Positions 47,870 to 59,825 of a DNA stretch of 64,000 nucleotides are shown piece after piece (within the stretch, counting starts at the first letter, position 1; every line of letters starts with the position of its first letter). The DNA is from Dryomyza anilis (lineage: Eukaryota; Arthropoda; Insecta; Diptera; Dryomyzidae), in contig OX638133.1 in assembly GCA_951804985.1 (NCBI GenBank), positions 66,933,867-66,997,866 on the forward strand, in the 5' to 3' direction. Below the pieces are notes generated by a model. That model was not told the DNA's origin. It ran no database searches and saw only the letters and a program-made list of their open reading frames with translations. The position numbers and the translations under genes were made by a program.

Positions 47870-48700
47870 CTGCACTGCAAATGCTTAGTGGTCGGATCCA
47901 GGTTGGATCCTGACACAACCTGCAGATGTGTTTTTGTCATTATGTTGTTGTCAGACTGGGTTTAGTCTGTGCGTGTTCAACCCGCCAGGCGGCGCATTTT
48001 ACAAATTACGCTTATTAATTTTAACGCATTTTATAGGCCTTGACGTGGTGCGTGGGACGGTTGGCGGCATAAATAATTTGCATCGTAATCCGGTTAACTT
48101 TTGTTCTTGCGGCTTGTTTTGTTCCGCCTAATGCCGTGCTATACATGCTATTCGGAGAGGCGGTTCTCGTAATGCGCAATTGTCATTTCGGCTTCATTTA
48201 AATTCAGAATTAATTGCAAAATGACGCTATTTGGCTGATTTGTGTCTGTGTTTGTGCTGGCAAACTCAGGGGTTCTAGTGCCTCGAGACAGTGATGAAGT
48301 CAATTAGATGGATTAAGTTGAAGACGTCTACAAGAACGTCTATCCAAGGACCTTGTATAGATTGCTTCATGTTACTGCTATGATGAGCTAATCATGTTTG
48401 CTTTGATGTTCGTCATTAGCGAGATAATATTATTGCATTTGGTTACGCATTGAACGACATTGAATAATCCTTCAAAAGTTTGTAAATTGCTCATCGGTTC
48501 TACGTGGCGTATGATTGACATTTTAATGCATATTTAAATGTTTGACATGCATTCGTGACATATTTCAAACTGCATTTAATATTAATTAAATCGCATGATG
48601 CCTGTGGCGATGCTGCGATAACGAACGATATGTTTAAATTATGATGCAATTCTATTTGGGTTGAACGAGTGACAACAAGAACAACAAAAACTGTTTGCAA
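47870..48700. other. higher-complexity, non-repetitive island
   Basis: Less AT-rich unique sequence, for example GTGTTCAACCCGCCAGGCGG and TGACGTGGTGCGTGGGACGG. No repeat ends and no convincing coding frame. Candidate conserved intronic DNA. Confidence 0.4.
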
Positions 48701-49599
48701 GTTCACATTAAAAAATCAAATTATTTTGTGATCAAACTCTATACATTGTAATGTATATGAATTGGGTGTGAATGCCAATACTGAGCAACACAGATTTCTG
48801 TTTGTTGAATCTATAACTGGTTCTGAGAATCTTTATAAATCAGTATTAGAAAGTAATTTTTCTGAAAAGACCCTTGACCACAAATTAAAAGCTTATTCGA
48901 TATAATCTAAAAATACCCCTATCGATTTTAATTATGCGTATACAATGTTAAAAAAAATATCCACCCGTGTGTCGAATTGTGTGATAACCAGGGCTCCGAT
49001 TTTGATAACATGTCATTTTTTAATGCATTTGTCATTTTTTGGCTTTTTTGGTCGTTAGGTCATTTTTTTAATTATTTAATTATTTAAATTTTTTAATATT
49101 TAAAATAGGTCATTATTTGTAGAATTTCGTAGATTTCTCTCGATATTAAGCAAAGTAGATTTGAAAAAAAAATGTTGCAGCTTTAGTCTATTTTTGTAGT
49201 ACTATTTTTGTCTTTATTACTTGCAACTCTACAGTGGAGTTGAAACCAAAAAAATGGCATGAATAGCTCTTATTTTAGTACATTCGTTTAATCCGAAATC
49301 AATATTCAAACTTTAATATTCAAAATTCAAAAATGTCTTTAAAATAATTATATTTGTATTTAATTTATTTCAAATTATATCTATTTGCTTTTTACTGCAT
49401 TGATGTTTTTGAAAAACATTTTTGTATGGAAAAAAACTACATAATTTTACTGCATTACTGCAAAATTTGAATACATTTGTATTAAAAAAACTACATTTTG
49501 TCATTGTTTATACGTCCTCAAATAAGTAGATATATTACTACATCTGGTTTCAATTTTACTACATACTGTATTTATTTTACATAAAGCAAAAGTTAAACT

Positions 49600-49845
49600 A
49601 AGGGTGTGTGCGAATTCGACTAAATTGCTTACTAAACTAAATTTTAGAAGTTTTTATTCAACCGCCATTCGATAACCGGTAATTGTTAAAGTCTCTAATA
49701 AATCGATTATCATATGTCTGTTTGATGACTTCCAATTTAGTTCCATTTAGTCTGCTCGAAAATTTGCTAAATGGAAAAGTCGAACACTGCATTACCGACC
49801 TAATTTAGTTTAGTCAGCAATTTAGTCGAATTCGCACACATCCTT
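49600..49845. mobile_element. nested foldback MITE, 5-bp TSD
   Basis: AAGGGTGTGTGCGAATTCGA and TCGAATTCGCACACATCCTT are inverted ends. AAACT flanks both sides (49595-49599 and 49846-49850). The inner arms TTAGTTTAGTCAGCAATTTA and TAAATTGCTTACTAAACTAA are also inverted. It is missing from copy 1 at 26500. Confidence 0.87.
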
Positions 49846-50123
49846 AAACTGCATACTCATTTAATTTTATTACATTCTGCATTTATATAAAATTCAAAAA
49901 TATTAGTCCATAAAAAAATATTGTTTTTATATATTTTATTTCAAGTTAAATATTAAAATATTACTACATTTGCACTAATTTTAACTAAATACTGTATTTA
50001 TATCAAATTTAAAGTAAAACTTGAGAATGTTCTTCGTTACCTATACCAATGCAATTGAATACTGTAAATTATTGATTAATTTAAATATGAAAATACTTAA
50101 AGTCTCCCTTCTCCAATGTACAT

Positions 50124-50723
50124 TAGACTGACAATGACTTTGTATGACAAAAATCAGAAAGTTTCATTTTGAAGGTACCCCCTAGAAAAAATCGATGTCT
50201 ACAATTTTCAGCGAAATCCGAATCCGTCGGGACCTCAAAGTAGGCGTTTTCGTAGCTAAATCAACAATTTCAAAATTGAATTGAAATGATGTCTCTCAAA
50301 CGCAATAAACTAAAAATGTGGGTATGTCATCTGTTGCTAAATTTTATTAGCTTTTCAAAAACATATTGAAAATAAATTTTAAATGGGAATCGAACTTTTG
50401 GCGTGACTGATGAAAATATAAAACGAAGGATGCTTGTTTAAATAATCACTGCTTCTGTATTTTTTATCCATTTTTTTTTTATTTATGGTTTCTTGAAAAG
50501 CTAATAGAATTTTCCAAGTGATGACTTACCCACATTTTTAGTTTAATGCGTTTGAGAGACATAATTTCCATACAATTTTGAAATTATCGATTTAGGTACA
50601 AAAACGACTACTTTGAGGTCCCGGCGTGTCAATTTCCCATATTCGCATTTCACTATAAATTCTTCAGATCGAATTCGGTGACCTCCTCTCGATTCGAAAT
50701 CATGATTTTCCATTGTCAGTCTA
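50124..50723. mobile_element. nested palindromic element with perfect 8-bp TSD
   Basis: The ends TAGACTGACAATG and CATTGTCAGTCTA are inverted. ATGTACAT flanks both sides (50116-50123 and 50724-50731). The arms stay inverted through GGGACCTCAAAGTAGGCGTT and GTCTCTCAAACGCAATAAAC on the left, with counterparts on the right. The arms are roughly 250 bp or more. Copy 1 at 26500 shows the unoccupied site. Confidence 0.9.
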
Positions 50724-51180
50724 ATGTACATATTGACGCATTGAATATAGAACAAATTTTTACGCTTCGCTCTCAAGGGTTTTAATTGGGTAGATAACTT
50801 ACATCTGCTTCCATACGAAGATCGTCTGAAAGTACTAAATTTAAAGTCTCTTGGCGAACGTAGACAGATTGCGGATATAACTTTTATACATCAATTAATA
50901 ACGGGTAGAATAGATTCACCAAAGCTTTCTAACTATAACCACAATCGTAGAAGTAGTTGAAATGGGAATATTTTTTTTTTATATACTATATAGTTCAACT
51001 AATTATTTTGCTGCATCACCTTTCAATAGAATGTATAATTTAGATAACTACTGACCACAGTATATATGTTGTATTAGCTAAAACTCGGTTATTTATGCCA
51101 TTTTTTGTCGTTTTTAGGGTCATTTTAATGATTATTTTAACGTATTTTTAGGTCATCAAAATCCGAGCACTGGTAATAAT

Positions 51181-53590
51181 ATTATATAATAAAATATAAC
51201 AAAAAAAAATATTTTTTCAATATACCGAACATTTTTGGGCCATACAAATTGTGTGTATTTAAATGAATTTGATTTTTTTTATTTCATTTTGTCACTCCCC
51301 ATTTTTTTTACTTTTTCGACCGGCCCTATAAAGTAAAGTTGTACCAAAACTAGTAAGAATTAGGAACTTTTTTTTCTGGAACTCGAAAAAATGTTTCAAC
51401 AATATCCGGACCCCGCTTATAAGTACTTGCCGACCACTGTGTTAGACATTTGATTATATAAATATTAACATTGATTCAGAAAAATACCAATTTTTTACGT
51501 TTCAAGTTGACATGTTGTACCGTTAACATTCTATAAAAAGAGCTAAAATTTGACCCAAATGTTCCAAATCGAACAACAGGGTTAAATTACTAACGTAACT
51601 CAATGTACAAAAAAAAAATGAGAATATTTTAAAAGAACTGACATAAAAAACTGGAAGTGATAGAAACATTTTGGTCGGAGCTTTTGTACATTTTTCATGT
51701 GTATTTTCGCCGTGCAATGGACGACCTTAAGTAAAAATAATTACGAAAAGGTTTTTCAAATATAAATTTTTACCATCAAACGACTAAAATGGCAAAATAT
51801 ATCAAATGTCATAAAACAAAACATTTTTTTCACTCTCTGTAGGGGATATTCCACATCAGAACTGCAATGCGTCAGATTTTCGTTTCTATCATTGTTGCTA
51901 ATGCATAGGGGCCTATTCATTTGTGTCCCAATTTTTATACCTATCTGTGAACCGATTGCCGAGTACCGATGCGTAATATGTATTTATTTAAAAATTCTGT
52001 AAAATAGTTAAATAAATTTAAATATTTAGAAAATATTTAGTGTCATAAATAAATTATAACATATTAAAAATAACATATAAATATTTTTTGCTATTTTCGC
52101 TGATAAAGGTTATATGGTCAACAAAGAAAACCTAATCCGTCGGTTTGGTGTGGACAATCTTAAAAACCAGAATACCTAATATTCTTATTTCATACATTCA
52201 TTGCATATAAGAAAAATATTTCATGTACTGACTGAATTGGATTTTCCCACAGTCATTTGACTTTTTTGAAAAAAATTGGTATTTGCAGACGTCATTGCAC
52301 AATTATTTGTAAAAAAATCCAAATGGATTTTCATAGAACACATCTGCTGCATTTGATTTTATAGGAAAACTTCAAATGAAAAAATTTTGTAATTATGCAG
52401 TAAGATTCTGAGCCATAGGTTTAGCAGTCCAGAGGTATGAGAGTTGGACATACCATCTAAAGTCTCAGATCGAATCCTGGCTTGCGCAATGCCACTCGTG
52501 TTAATATTTATTACAAATCGTAGCTTCACAGTACAATTAATTTGAGTGAACTTTAGTGGACATTTCATAGCGTAGTTGGATCCTGAAGAAATGTCCACAG
52601 TAATACTTATGAATTTTGATTTTGCCCAATTTCCCTCTATAAAGTAATATATTCGTGAATTGTTTTCATAAAACGCTTACTTTTATTAATTTTTTTCATA
52701 TGTGGACCAGGTCTTTCTGATTATAAAATAGGTTTTTGTATTTTTCAGATATTTGTCACTAATATTTCTCATATTTAGCTGATATTTAAGATTTGAAAAT
52801 ATGAATTGGAAATAAATTTGAAGGTTGAAATATCTGTAGCAAATATATTTGTTTTTGATAAAATATAGTTTATTGATAAAAAAACATAAATAATATTTTC
52901 TCCCTTAAAACAGCAAATAACATTGAATACACTGTGTATAACCAAAAACATAACTTCACTAAAAAAAAATGCTACTCAGTATGAACCGTCAAAATGTACA
53001 TATTTTATTTAAATATACACACAAGCCACAGGGCTTTTTAACCTTAAAATGTATCATTGGCATTCAGTATTATTGCATATGTTATAATCCTGTGGCAGTT
53101 ACGCTAGAACAGCAAAACCCTCGAAAATATAGAATAAATACATATTTGGTACGTTCAAAAGTTGGAATTTTAGCTATGCTCTTTATTTAGTTATGCTGTG
53201 TGTATTGGTTTTTACCCTACGATCCAATGTAATCCTATGGACGGCATATGCAACATTATTTTGTGATTATTTAACAAGCATAGATTAAAATCGAAACTGT
53301 GTTAAATTCGAATTATTTTAGGAATCATTTTGTTGACAATCAATTTAAGACGTGGTCTTATTCACACTTTATATACCACACATAATATCTATCTCTAGCA
53401 GATGTTACAAAATTTGCATAAACTATTTAAATAAATTTAAAATTATGGAAGAAATGAATTATAATAAAAGCATAATTTTAGCGCCATTACAATGCACTGT
53501 TTCACATGGATTTTGAATCAATATGAAACTAATCATTTCTAGTAGATTTCGGTGTGAAGATGTTTCGATGTAGAAATTTATTCAAAAAAA
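51181..53590. other. AT-rich intronic DNA with one tRNA-like segment
   Basis: 52419-52490 on the + strand contains GGTTTAGCAGTCCAGAGG (box A-like) and AGATCGAATCCTGG (box B-like) and may be the head of a second, single-copy SINE. It is too degenerate to be a working tRNA. The rest is unassigned. Confidence 0.45.
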
Positions 53591-53619
53591 TAAATTACTA
53601 GCTATATCCGTGCACGACT

Positions 53620-53815
53620 CGTGCCCGTAAAATTCTTCCCGTTAGAATTATTCCCCGTAGAATTCTTCCCCGTAGTGTTTTTCCAGTAGAAGTTTTAGTG
53701 TGGTGAGTTTTAGTGTGATGAATTTAGTGTGGTGAGTTTTAGTATGGTGAGTTTTGGTGTGGTGAGTTTAGGTGTGGTGAGTGTATGTGTGGTGAGATTA
53801 AGTAAAATGAGTAAC
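53620..53815 (+). repeat. two adjacent decayed minisatellites
   Basis: CCCGTAGAATTCTTC-type units (53628-53680) are followed by about seven units of GTGTGGTGAGTTTTA with variants (53695-53800). The lead-in ACTAGCTATATCCGTGCACG and the downstream GGGCGTAAAAGTGGGCGTGG suggest they lie in an old transposon covering about 53590-54200. Confidence 0.75.
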
Positions 53816-54230
53816 ATCCAATTTTAAAATTTAGTTGAAATCGACATCATTAGTGCTGAGATATAGCGTACTGAATTTTTGAGTTATATGGGAGGTGCCA
53901 CTCCCCTTTTCCCTGCTAGTTTATATATGGTTAAGGATACTCCATGGACTTTATAGCATAGTAATGCAAATTGTCAGGAAAATACATTCAGTGGTTTTGC
54001 TATGAATCTGAATTATATACAAAAATAAAAATGGGCGTAAAAGTGGGCGTGGTCAACGAAAACTATGTAGTGACCTTCTCCTGGGTTTGTAGGATATACA
54101 TTCCAACGGAAAATGAGTTTTATATTTATGGATATATAGTCACAATTATATTGTATTTATTCCAGACAAATAAACTAAAAAATTATAGATAAAAATAGGT
54201 TTTTACTGGCAACGCTAGTAGAAAATTTAC

Positions 54231-54340
54231 CAAGGTCATGATCGGGAACTGATCATTGTATTTTTACCTTGTCAAAACCCGACCAGTAACATGACAAACA
54301 TGATTTGGTCATGATCAAGTCATCCCTAATAGGACACACT
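54231..54340. repeat. dispersed repeat with TCATGATC words
   Basis: GTCATGATCGGGAACTGATC and the following TTGTATTTTTA are shared with 37433-37466. The right side, GGTCATGATCAAGTCATCCC, partly inverts the left, suggesting a small palindromic element. Confidence 0.5.
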
Positions 54341-55885
54341 AGGGTACCCAAGTAACCAAAAAATGCATAAAATGTTTGTATTAGGGATTTTAAACAGCAT
54401 TTATAAGAGCTAGCTATTTAATGTTTTGATAAATCGAGTTTTTACAGGCAAAAGACCGTAACCAACTAAAAGAAAATTTCACAGAAGACGAAAGAAACGT
54501 CTCAAAATCGAGTATTTTATTTATATTTTTCGTAAAGTATTCTTTAAATAAGCTGACCATAATAATTGCGTGGCCCAATTTCCAAAATATCCATTACAAG
54601 CAGAAATATTTGAAGAAAAATGTAGTTACGATGTTTTACCTGGCCCAACTTATTTCGAAAATTTTTTCAATTGTACTACTTACGATGCTAAGGGAAAAAG
54701 TCTTTTACACTAATGGTTTGGTATGGTTTTGGCACATGTTTAAAGAAAATTGAAAAAATTGTTCTACCTGGAAGGTATCGATATGTATTTAAGGAAATCT
54801 TATACTGTTATCATTAAAATACAACTCTAAGACCTCAATAGAACTATTAAAAAGCATTCCTATATACATTTATTTTTTTAATAAAATTGTTCCCATTACA
54901 GCAACTTTATGCCTTTAACTGCAATGTCAATTTAGAGCAACCTTTGAAAATCCTTTATGCAGCTAACTAAAATCATTACCCCCATACTGCTAGCTAAAAA
55001 ATCTAACATAGAACACAATTACACGGCTAGTAGCCAAATTATTGTATATCAGTTACTGAAGCGCTGCTATACAGTAGTTTTATTTTAAAGATGTCCTGTT
55101 TTTTATTTTAAAAATGTTATAATCTCGTTTTATTTAAAAAAAAATTCAAAACAACCATTTGTCTATTATTTTGTTTGTATTTTATATTTTCTTTAATTAA
55201 TCAAGACAACAGCAACGTACTAGAGGCACCACACCATCAAGACATGCGAAATTATACAGGATTCCCGAGAAATTAAATTAACATTAAACTGAGCTGAACA
55301 TGGTGGTTTATTTCGAAAAGATATCCGCAGAACTTGTTCTATTGTAAAAGATATTTAAAAAAAATCTGTTGTACCAATCCAATTTAAAATTTACACATCT
55401 TCAAACTGTGTTGAAACGATATGACAAAAAAAACTACAGTGTGTAACTCTTGGAAATAAATGTTTCTATCCCATTGTCTATCTTGTTGTTGTAATGAATT
55501 ATTTCTAAGTTTATACATTAACTGAACCTTTCTAATTTAATACTTGAATTATTATAAAATATCGAACTTATCAGTGACATATTGAGCATATATATTATTA
55601 TCATATAAAGAATACACATTTAAGAATCCCTGTGCTCGATCTATCTAAGGTGTCGGTACCAGTTATCAGTTCAAATTCAGAAAAAGCCCAGTTGGACAAA
55701 AGCTCTTTTAGGACAAACTCGTTAAAGAGATCTTAAAGACATTTTTAAATTTTTCACGCAAGACTTTGTGGCTTAACAAATCGTTGGCGGAATTCTTCAG
55801 GAATAAATATTCATTATATCGTGCAAGAATTGTTGAGGGACAATGTCGTAGATTGCCGTGTGTCTAGTGTTGCCACGACGATTGA
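54341..55885. other. AT-rich intronic DNA
   Basis: No gene or clear repeat. TTGAGGGACAAT occurs at 55831 just outside the next element and again at its left end. Confidence 0.35.
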
Positions 55886-56672
55886 GGGACAATTAGCGTA
55901 TTCACAGTTCGTCGTATTTATACCCTACACCTATGAGGTACAAGGTATATTAACTTTGTGCATATATTGTAACGCCCCTTAGGAGGCGTGTCCGGTATGG
56001 AAAAGTATATATATGTTTGATCAACATCACTACCCGAGTCCGTTTAGCCATGTCCGTCTGTCTGTCTGTCCGTCTTGCTGTCCGAATACAGAATAACTTG
56101 AGAAATACTGATCAGAATGCAATGAAATTTCGTCTCAATATATTTTAGCCAAAAGTAGGAACTGAGTTTGAAAATGAGCCAAATCGGTCAACGGACACGC
56201 CCACTTCCTATACAAGTCACTTTTATATAACTCTTTAGGAAATAATAACTCGAAAAGTATTCAAGATATAGTTATAAATGTTAAAACATATTGTTATAAT
56301 TCACCTAAAAATATTTCCCAACTCGTTTAGTATAGTAGTACATATAAGATACAGTAACACAGAAACGTCAATTTGTTGTTGAATCCCTTATAAAAGTGAA
56401 ATACCCTAAGTGTTGTATTTAAGGGTAGCCCTGAGACATGTTTTTTGGTGCCCTATTTTGTGAAAGGAAGAAAAATTGTAAAATTGAATATTAAAAGTGC
56501 ACATAAAATGCTAATTTATTTGTCTTTCTTTTCAAATCGAGGAATATTTATTATATTTAAAAAAATCTTTAATTTATAAGAATTTATTTGACGAAATATT
56601 TAAACAAGCAGAAAAGTTTAATTTCCGTACTGTCGTATTTATAAAATGTCGTACCAATACGCTAATTGTCCC
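55886..56672. mobile_element. TIR element interrupted by a mini-me copy
   Basis: GGGACAATTAGCGTATT at 55886 is inverted as AATACGCTAATTGTCCC ending at 56672. GTCGTATTTATA occurs just inside each end in both orientations. A subfamily A mini-me sits inside. Confidence 0.75.
55917..56325 (+). mobile_element. internally deleted mini-me/DINE-like element, subfamily A
   Basis: An intact 5' half from TTTATACCCTACACCTATGA is joined near 56311 directly to the terminal TTTCCCAACTCG, omitting the stem-loop third of the element. Confidence 0.87.
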
Positions 56673-56829
56673 TGTGTCATACAGTTTAAAAGTAACGGTT
56701 TTAATCCCATACAACAAATTCATGCACTAGTGAAGGGGGGTGGGGTTCTTAAACGGTGTTTAGTAAACTAATAAGTTTACGTTTTTAGAATGAAATACAT
56801 TTAAATATTCCATTTAACCCTTCAAAAGA

Positions 56830-58270
56830 AAAATTTAGCTGCTTTAGATAGCTATGAACTCACCACGCCGCAAGCAAACTTAAAACCGACAGTGGCAACT
56901 AAGAGCGACTGCTGCTTAAAGGACTTTGAACGTACTTCACATTCGCCCCCCAGATCCACTTGCACTACACTCACATGACACACAGTCAATTGTCATCTGT
57001 CACTCTGACGCAACTTGACGGGTGTCCTTCGCACATGAACTACTTTCGACTGAGTGAGTCGTGCTCTGTGTGGGCAGCACTGCTTGTGAGAGCCTACCAC
57101 ATGGAACCCCATCGAAGGTGTTATTGCCTTTGCATAACTTAAACGATTAAGATGTTTTGATGTGGTTTGTCGTGTCCTACAACCAAAAAATATACTAAAT
57201 TCTTTTTTTTTTTTATTTTTGCATTTATGACCACAAACTAATGAGTATTAAATACTTGTTACGTGTTCGTCATTTGTGGGTTTTGATGGATTTTCAAGGA
57301 TTACACAAACGTGCAGCACTTCTAATTAAATTTAATTGTGGCTCATTATGTTAAAATACATCTTCGTTTGGCTTGACAGCGTCTTTACCACACACAAGCG
57401 CAGAGTGTCCCCGCGGTCGACCCGGTCCTTCCGCCATCGGTGGCTGCCATAAGTCTCGTAAAACAAGTAAACAAACTTGTTTACGTTTTTATCTCGGAAA
57501 TAAATATCAGCACACAGAGAAAAAAAATGGGAATTTGGAGCATATCTTGAAGAAAAACAATAGAAAGCTCTGTGCTTAAAGTTGTACCTACTTAAATTGT
57601 TTACTTTAAGTTCATTCTTCGTTGTAGATGACTTAATAATAAATTTTGATATGGACATGGTCCGAATAATTTTCAGTGTGCTGCTGGTTGGGGTTGGCAG
57701 ATAAGCTACCCTGCCTCCGCAAATGCCAAAGAAAATTACGGCTTTATTTTGCAGACATTTATGAATTTATTCCTATACAGCAAATACGGGCAACCACTTC
57801 CAGTCGTTTTTATTATGTTGGACAAATTTGTTTTTGTGTTCGGTATCGTTAGGAGTTCTGTTTTTGTCTGCGTTGGTATTTTTATGATTTTTTTAATACG
57901 CTTGAGAAAGCATGAGGCTTGTGTTTGTGCTACCCTCATATACGGACGAATGTTGTTTTGTATTTGTGTAGTCGCCATTTTATTGTTTCCACCGGAAACA
58001 GCATTTTGCATTAACCTTTCGGTAAGGTCGCTGACTGACTGAATGGCTCCAGATATCGCATGAAAATACTTAATAATACAACATAAAAACAAACAGAATA
58101 ACGATTAAATGTACCATCGAGTTGTTGAATGCCACAGCATAAAATTATTTTGCACTGCTGCTATGTTAAGCCCCATCGTTAAAGTCAACTCCCCAATCCC
58201 CGCACTTACGGTATGGTGGAAGGAGGTAAATCCTTTGTAATACGTTTGTTCCACTGCGATTTTTAACTGC
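56830..58270. other. higher-complexity, non-repetitive island just upstream of the KH exons
   Basis: Unique, less AT-rich sequence, for example ATTCGCCCCCCAGATCCACT and GTCCCCGCGGTCGACCCGGT. It contains overlapping open frames on both strands (97 codons + and 118 codons - over the same bases), so coding is unlikely. Located 200-1700 bp before an exon, it could hold splicing or transcriptional control sequences, or a downstream promoter. 57513-57530 (CACACAGAGAAAAAAAAT) resembles one end of the MITE at 60765. Confidence 0.45.
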
Positions 58271-58504
58271 CATGCTAGCATTCGATCAAACGGTTTAAAG
58301 CTTTACTTTATGACGTTCCTAACATATACCCTCTTAATAATCCTGATGTTTAAAGGATTTCATAAAGCCGTTTAATGTATTACATGCTATTTCGGAAAGT
58401 ATTAAAACATATATTTTAACAGTTTTGGATTTATGCTATTGCAATTCTATATATGTATTTTAAAATAATCGAAATAATATTAATCTATTGTTTTATTCTC
58501 ACAG

Positions 58505-58590
58505 AAAAACTAAAAATGCTGGACATTACACGAGACAAGCCCGTCAAAGTAGCCGTAAAGGTGGCAGTTCCAGTGCGGGACCATCCCAAA
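58505..58590 (+). CDS. STAR/KHDRBS-like protein, exon leading into the KH domain
   Basis: This 86-nt exon lies between a TTCTCACAG acceptor and a GTAAGT donor at 58591. After completing a Glu codon from the previous exon it encodes 28 residues, beginning KLKMLDITRDKPVKVAVKV and ending PVRDHPK. The VPVRDHPK end corresponds to the V-L-I-P-V-K-x-x-P-K segment that opens the maxi-KH domain in Sam68/SLM and the Drosophila qkr58E/CG10384 group. Those proteins bind A/U-rich RNA in the nucleus and influence alternative splicing. The next exon continues directly with [12 protein letters not shown] after only 60 bp of intron. The upstream intron is about 40 kb if the exon ending at 18550 is the true neighbour. 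The family assignment is secure; the exact orthologue is not. Confidence 0.92.
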
Positions 58591-58650
58591 GTAAGTGATT
58601 CAGTAGACGTATTTATTCCTCATTGATAAATCGTAAATTCTTTGCTGCAG

Positions 58651-58914
58651 TTTAATTTTGTTGGCAAGCTGTTGGGTCCGAAAGGCAACTCTATGAAGCG
58701 ACTACAAGAGGACACCATGTGTAAAATGGCGGTACTGGGTCGCGGTTCAATGCGTGATCGCAAAAAGGAGGAGGAATTACGAGCTAACGGCGATAGTCGT
58801 TATGCTCATCTATTTGAAGATTTGCATGTAGAGATCTCGACATTTGCAGCTCCGGCTGAAGCTCATGCCCGGATAGCATATGCGCTGGCAGAAGTCAGAA
58901 GGTTTCTGGTTCCG
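58651..58914 (+). CDS. STAR/KHDRBS-like protein, main KH-domain exon
   Basis: This 264-nt exon (88 codons, phase 0 at both ends) lies between TTTGCTGCAG and the donor GTAAGA at 58915. It carries most of a STAR-type maxi-KH domain. FNFVGKLLG starts the first helix. The RNA-contacting GxxG loop is GPKG at exon residues 9-12, followed by [10 protein letters not shown]. The family signature [16 protein letters not shown] is at residues 29-44 and DLHVEIS at 57-63. The exon ends in a helix finishing RRFLVP. Family members continue with an Asp-rich QUA2-like segment, which would be in an exon beyond this window; none is visible by 64000. The loop and core residues are intact and there are no stops, so the gene looks functional. 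Sam68/KHDRBS and the fly qkr58E/CG10384 proteins are the nearest relatives by motif. Confidence 0.97.
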
Positions 58915-59825
58915 GTAAGAGTACAATATCAGAAATCAAATAGAAATATAACAAAGTTTATTTGAAATATATATCTTAATGAAACATGCAAAAATTACGC
59001 AGTAGTGAAATTTTGTTGGAAGAAGCTATGTTAGCAGTGATTCTCAAGCGGCCAGAACTCCATCTCGACTAAATGATTTCCTTTCTATTTTTTATATGAA
59101 ATGGGCAGGACTTGTAGGACTATACAATTCGTTTCTCAAAGAACGGCTGTTAGGAGCTCTTAAAAATACCTTGACTCATTACTATAGGCATGACATAGAA
59201 GTATGCTGTCAGCGTTTCGCTATTCTATTTTAAAAATATTAGAAATAGTCATTAAATCGATAGTTTTTCTAACGCATCAGCATATAAAATTGTGTAGAGG
59301 GTAAAGCTCTATACAAACCAATTGATTTTTTTCCTCGGGGGTTGGTACTTAAATCATAAAACTTAATGCACGTACGTTAATGTCCTATGAAAAAGCATAA
59401 TTGTGTGTGAGTCCAATAAATATAAGTAAATGCTGATTGAGAGAAAGATGGCTGTTCTGACTTTGAACGGTCAATGTGCGGATTTAAAGGTGAAGAAGTT
59501 AATGAAAAATGTGATGCACCGAAGTATGTTATAAAATTCCTATGTCTGAAAGAAAAACTTTGTTAATATGTCCAGTTTCTTTAATTGGAGTCTACAAATG
59601 GCAAACTTACGAAGTTAAAACATTTCCAAATGTACCTACGTATTGAAAAGGGCATTGGAAATGAACTAATATATATTACCACGAACATCCATGAACAAGC
59701 AGAGGTTCCACCCCGGGCTTCTAAAATGTAAGTCTAGTGTGGTGATTTCTGGACCCACTAAGACCATTCTTTCCCTTGCTCGATATAATCAAAAAATTCG
59801 TTTAACATTTGATTTAAAAATGGAC
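58915..59825 (+). other. start of the next intron, unassigned
   Basis: It begins with the donor GTAAGA. 59590-59630 (GGCAAACTTACGAAGTTAAA) is a scrap of the SINE body. Nothing else is recognised. Confidence 0.45.

Larger units (their letters stand above)
48989..51172. mobile_element. hAT-like element, copy 2, carrying two nested insertions
   Basis: The ends CAGGGCTCCGATTTTGAT and ATCAAAATCCGAGCACTG match the 26500 family. The flanks GTGATAAC (48981-48988) and GTAATAAT (51173-51180) agree at 6 of 8 positions. The interior aligns with copy 1 except for the insertions at 49600 and 50124. Confidence 0.85.
18551..58504 (+). other. very long (about 40 kb) intron filled with transposable elements
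   Basis: The interval between the donor at 18551 and the acceptor ending at 58504 contains no other convincing host exon. The flanking exon phases match (1 base plus 2 bases gives Glu). The interval holds most of the repeats listed separately, on both strands, and several non-repetitive higher-complexity islands. If the exon ending at 18550 is wrong, the intron is longer still or starts at one of the islands through an alternative first exon. Confidence 0.6.

Noticed and set aside
57736..58092. 118-codon minus-strand and 97-codon plus-strand open frames over the same bases before the KH exons
   Set aside because: They overlap antisense to each other, lack motifs and lie in an intron; open frames on both strands suggest composition rather than coding.
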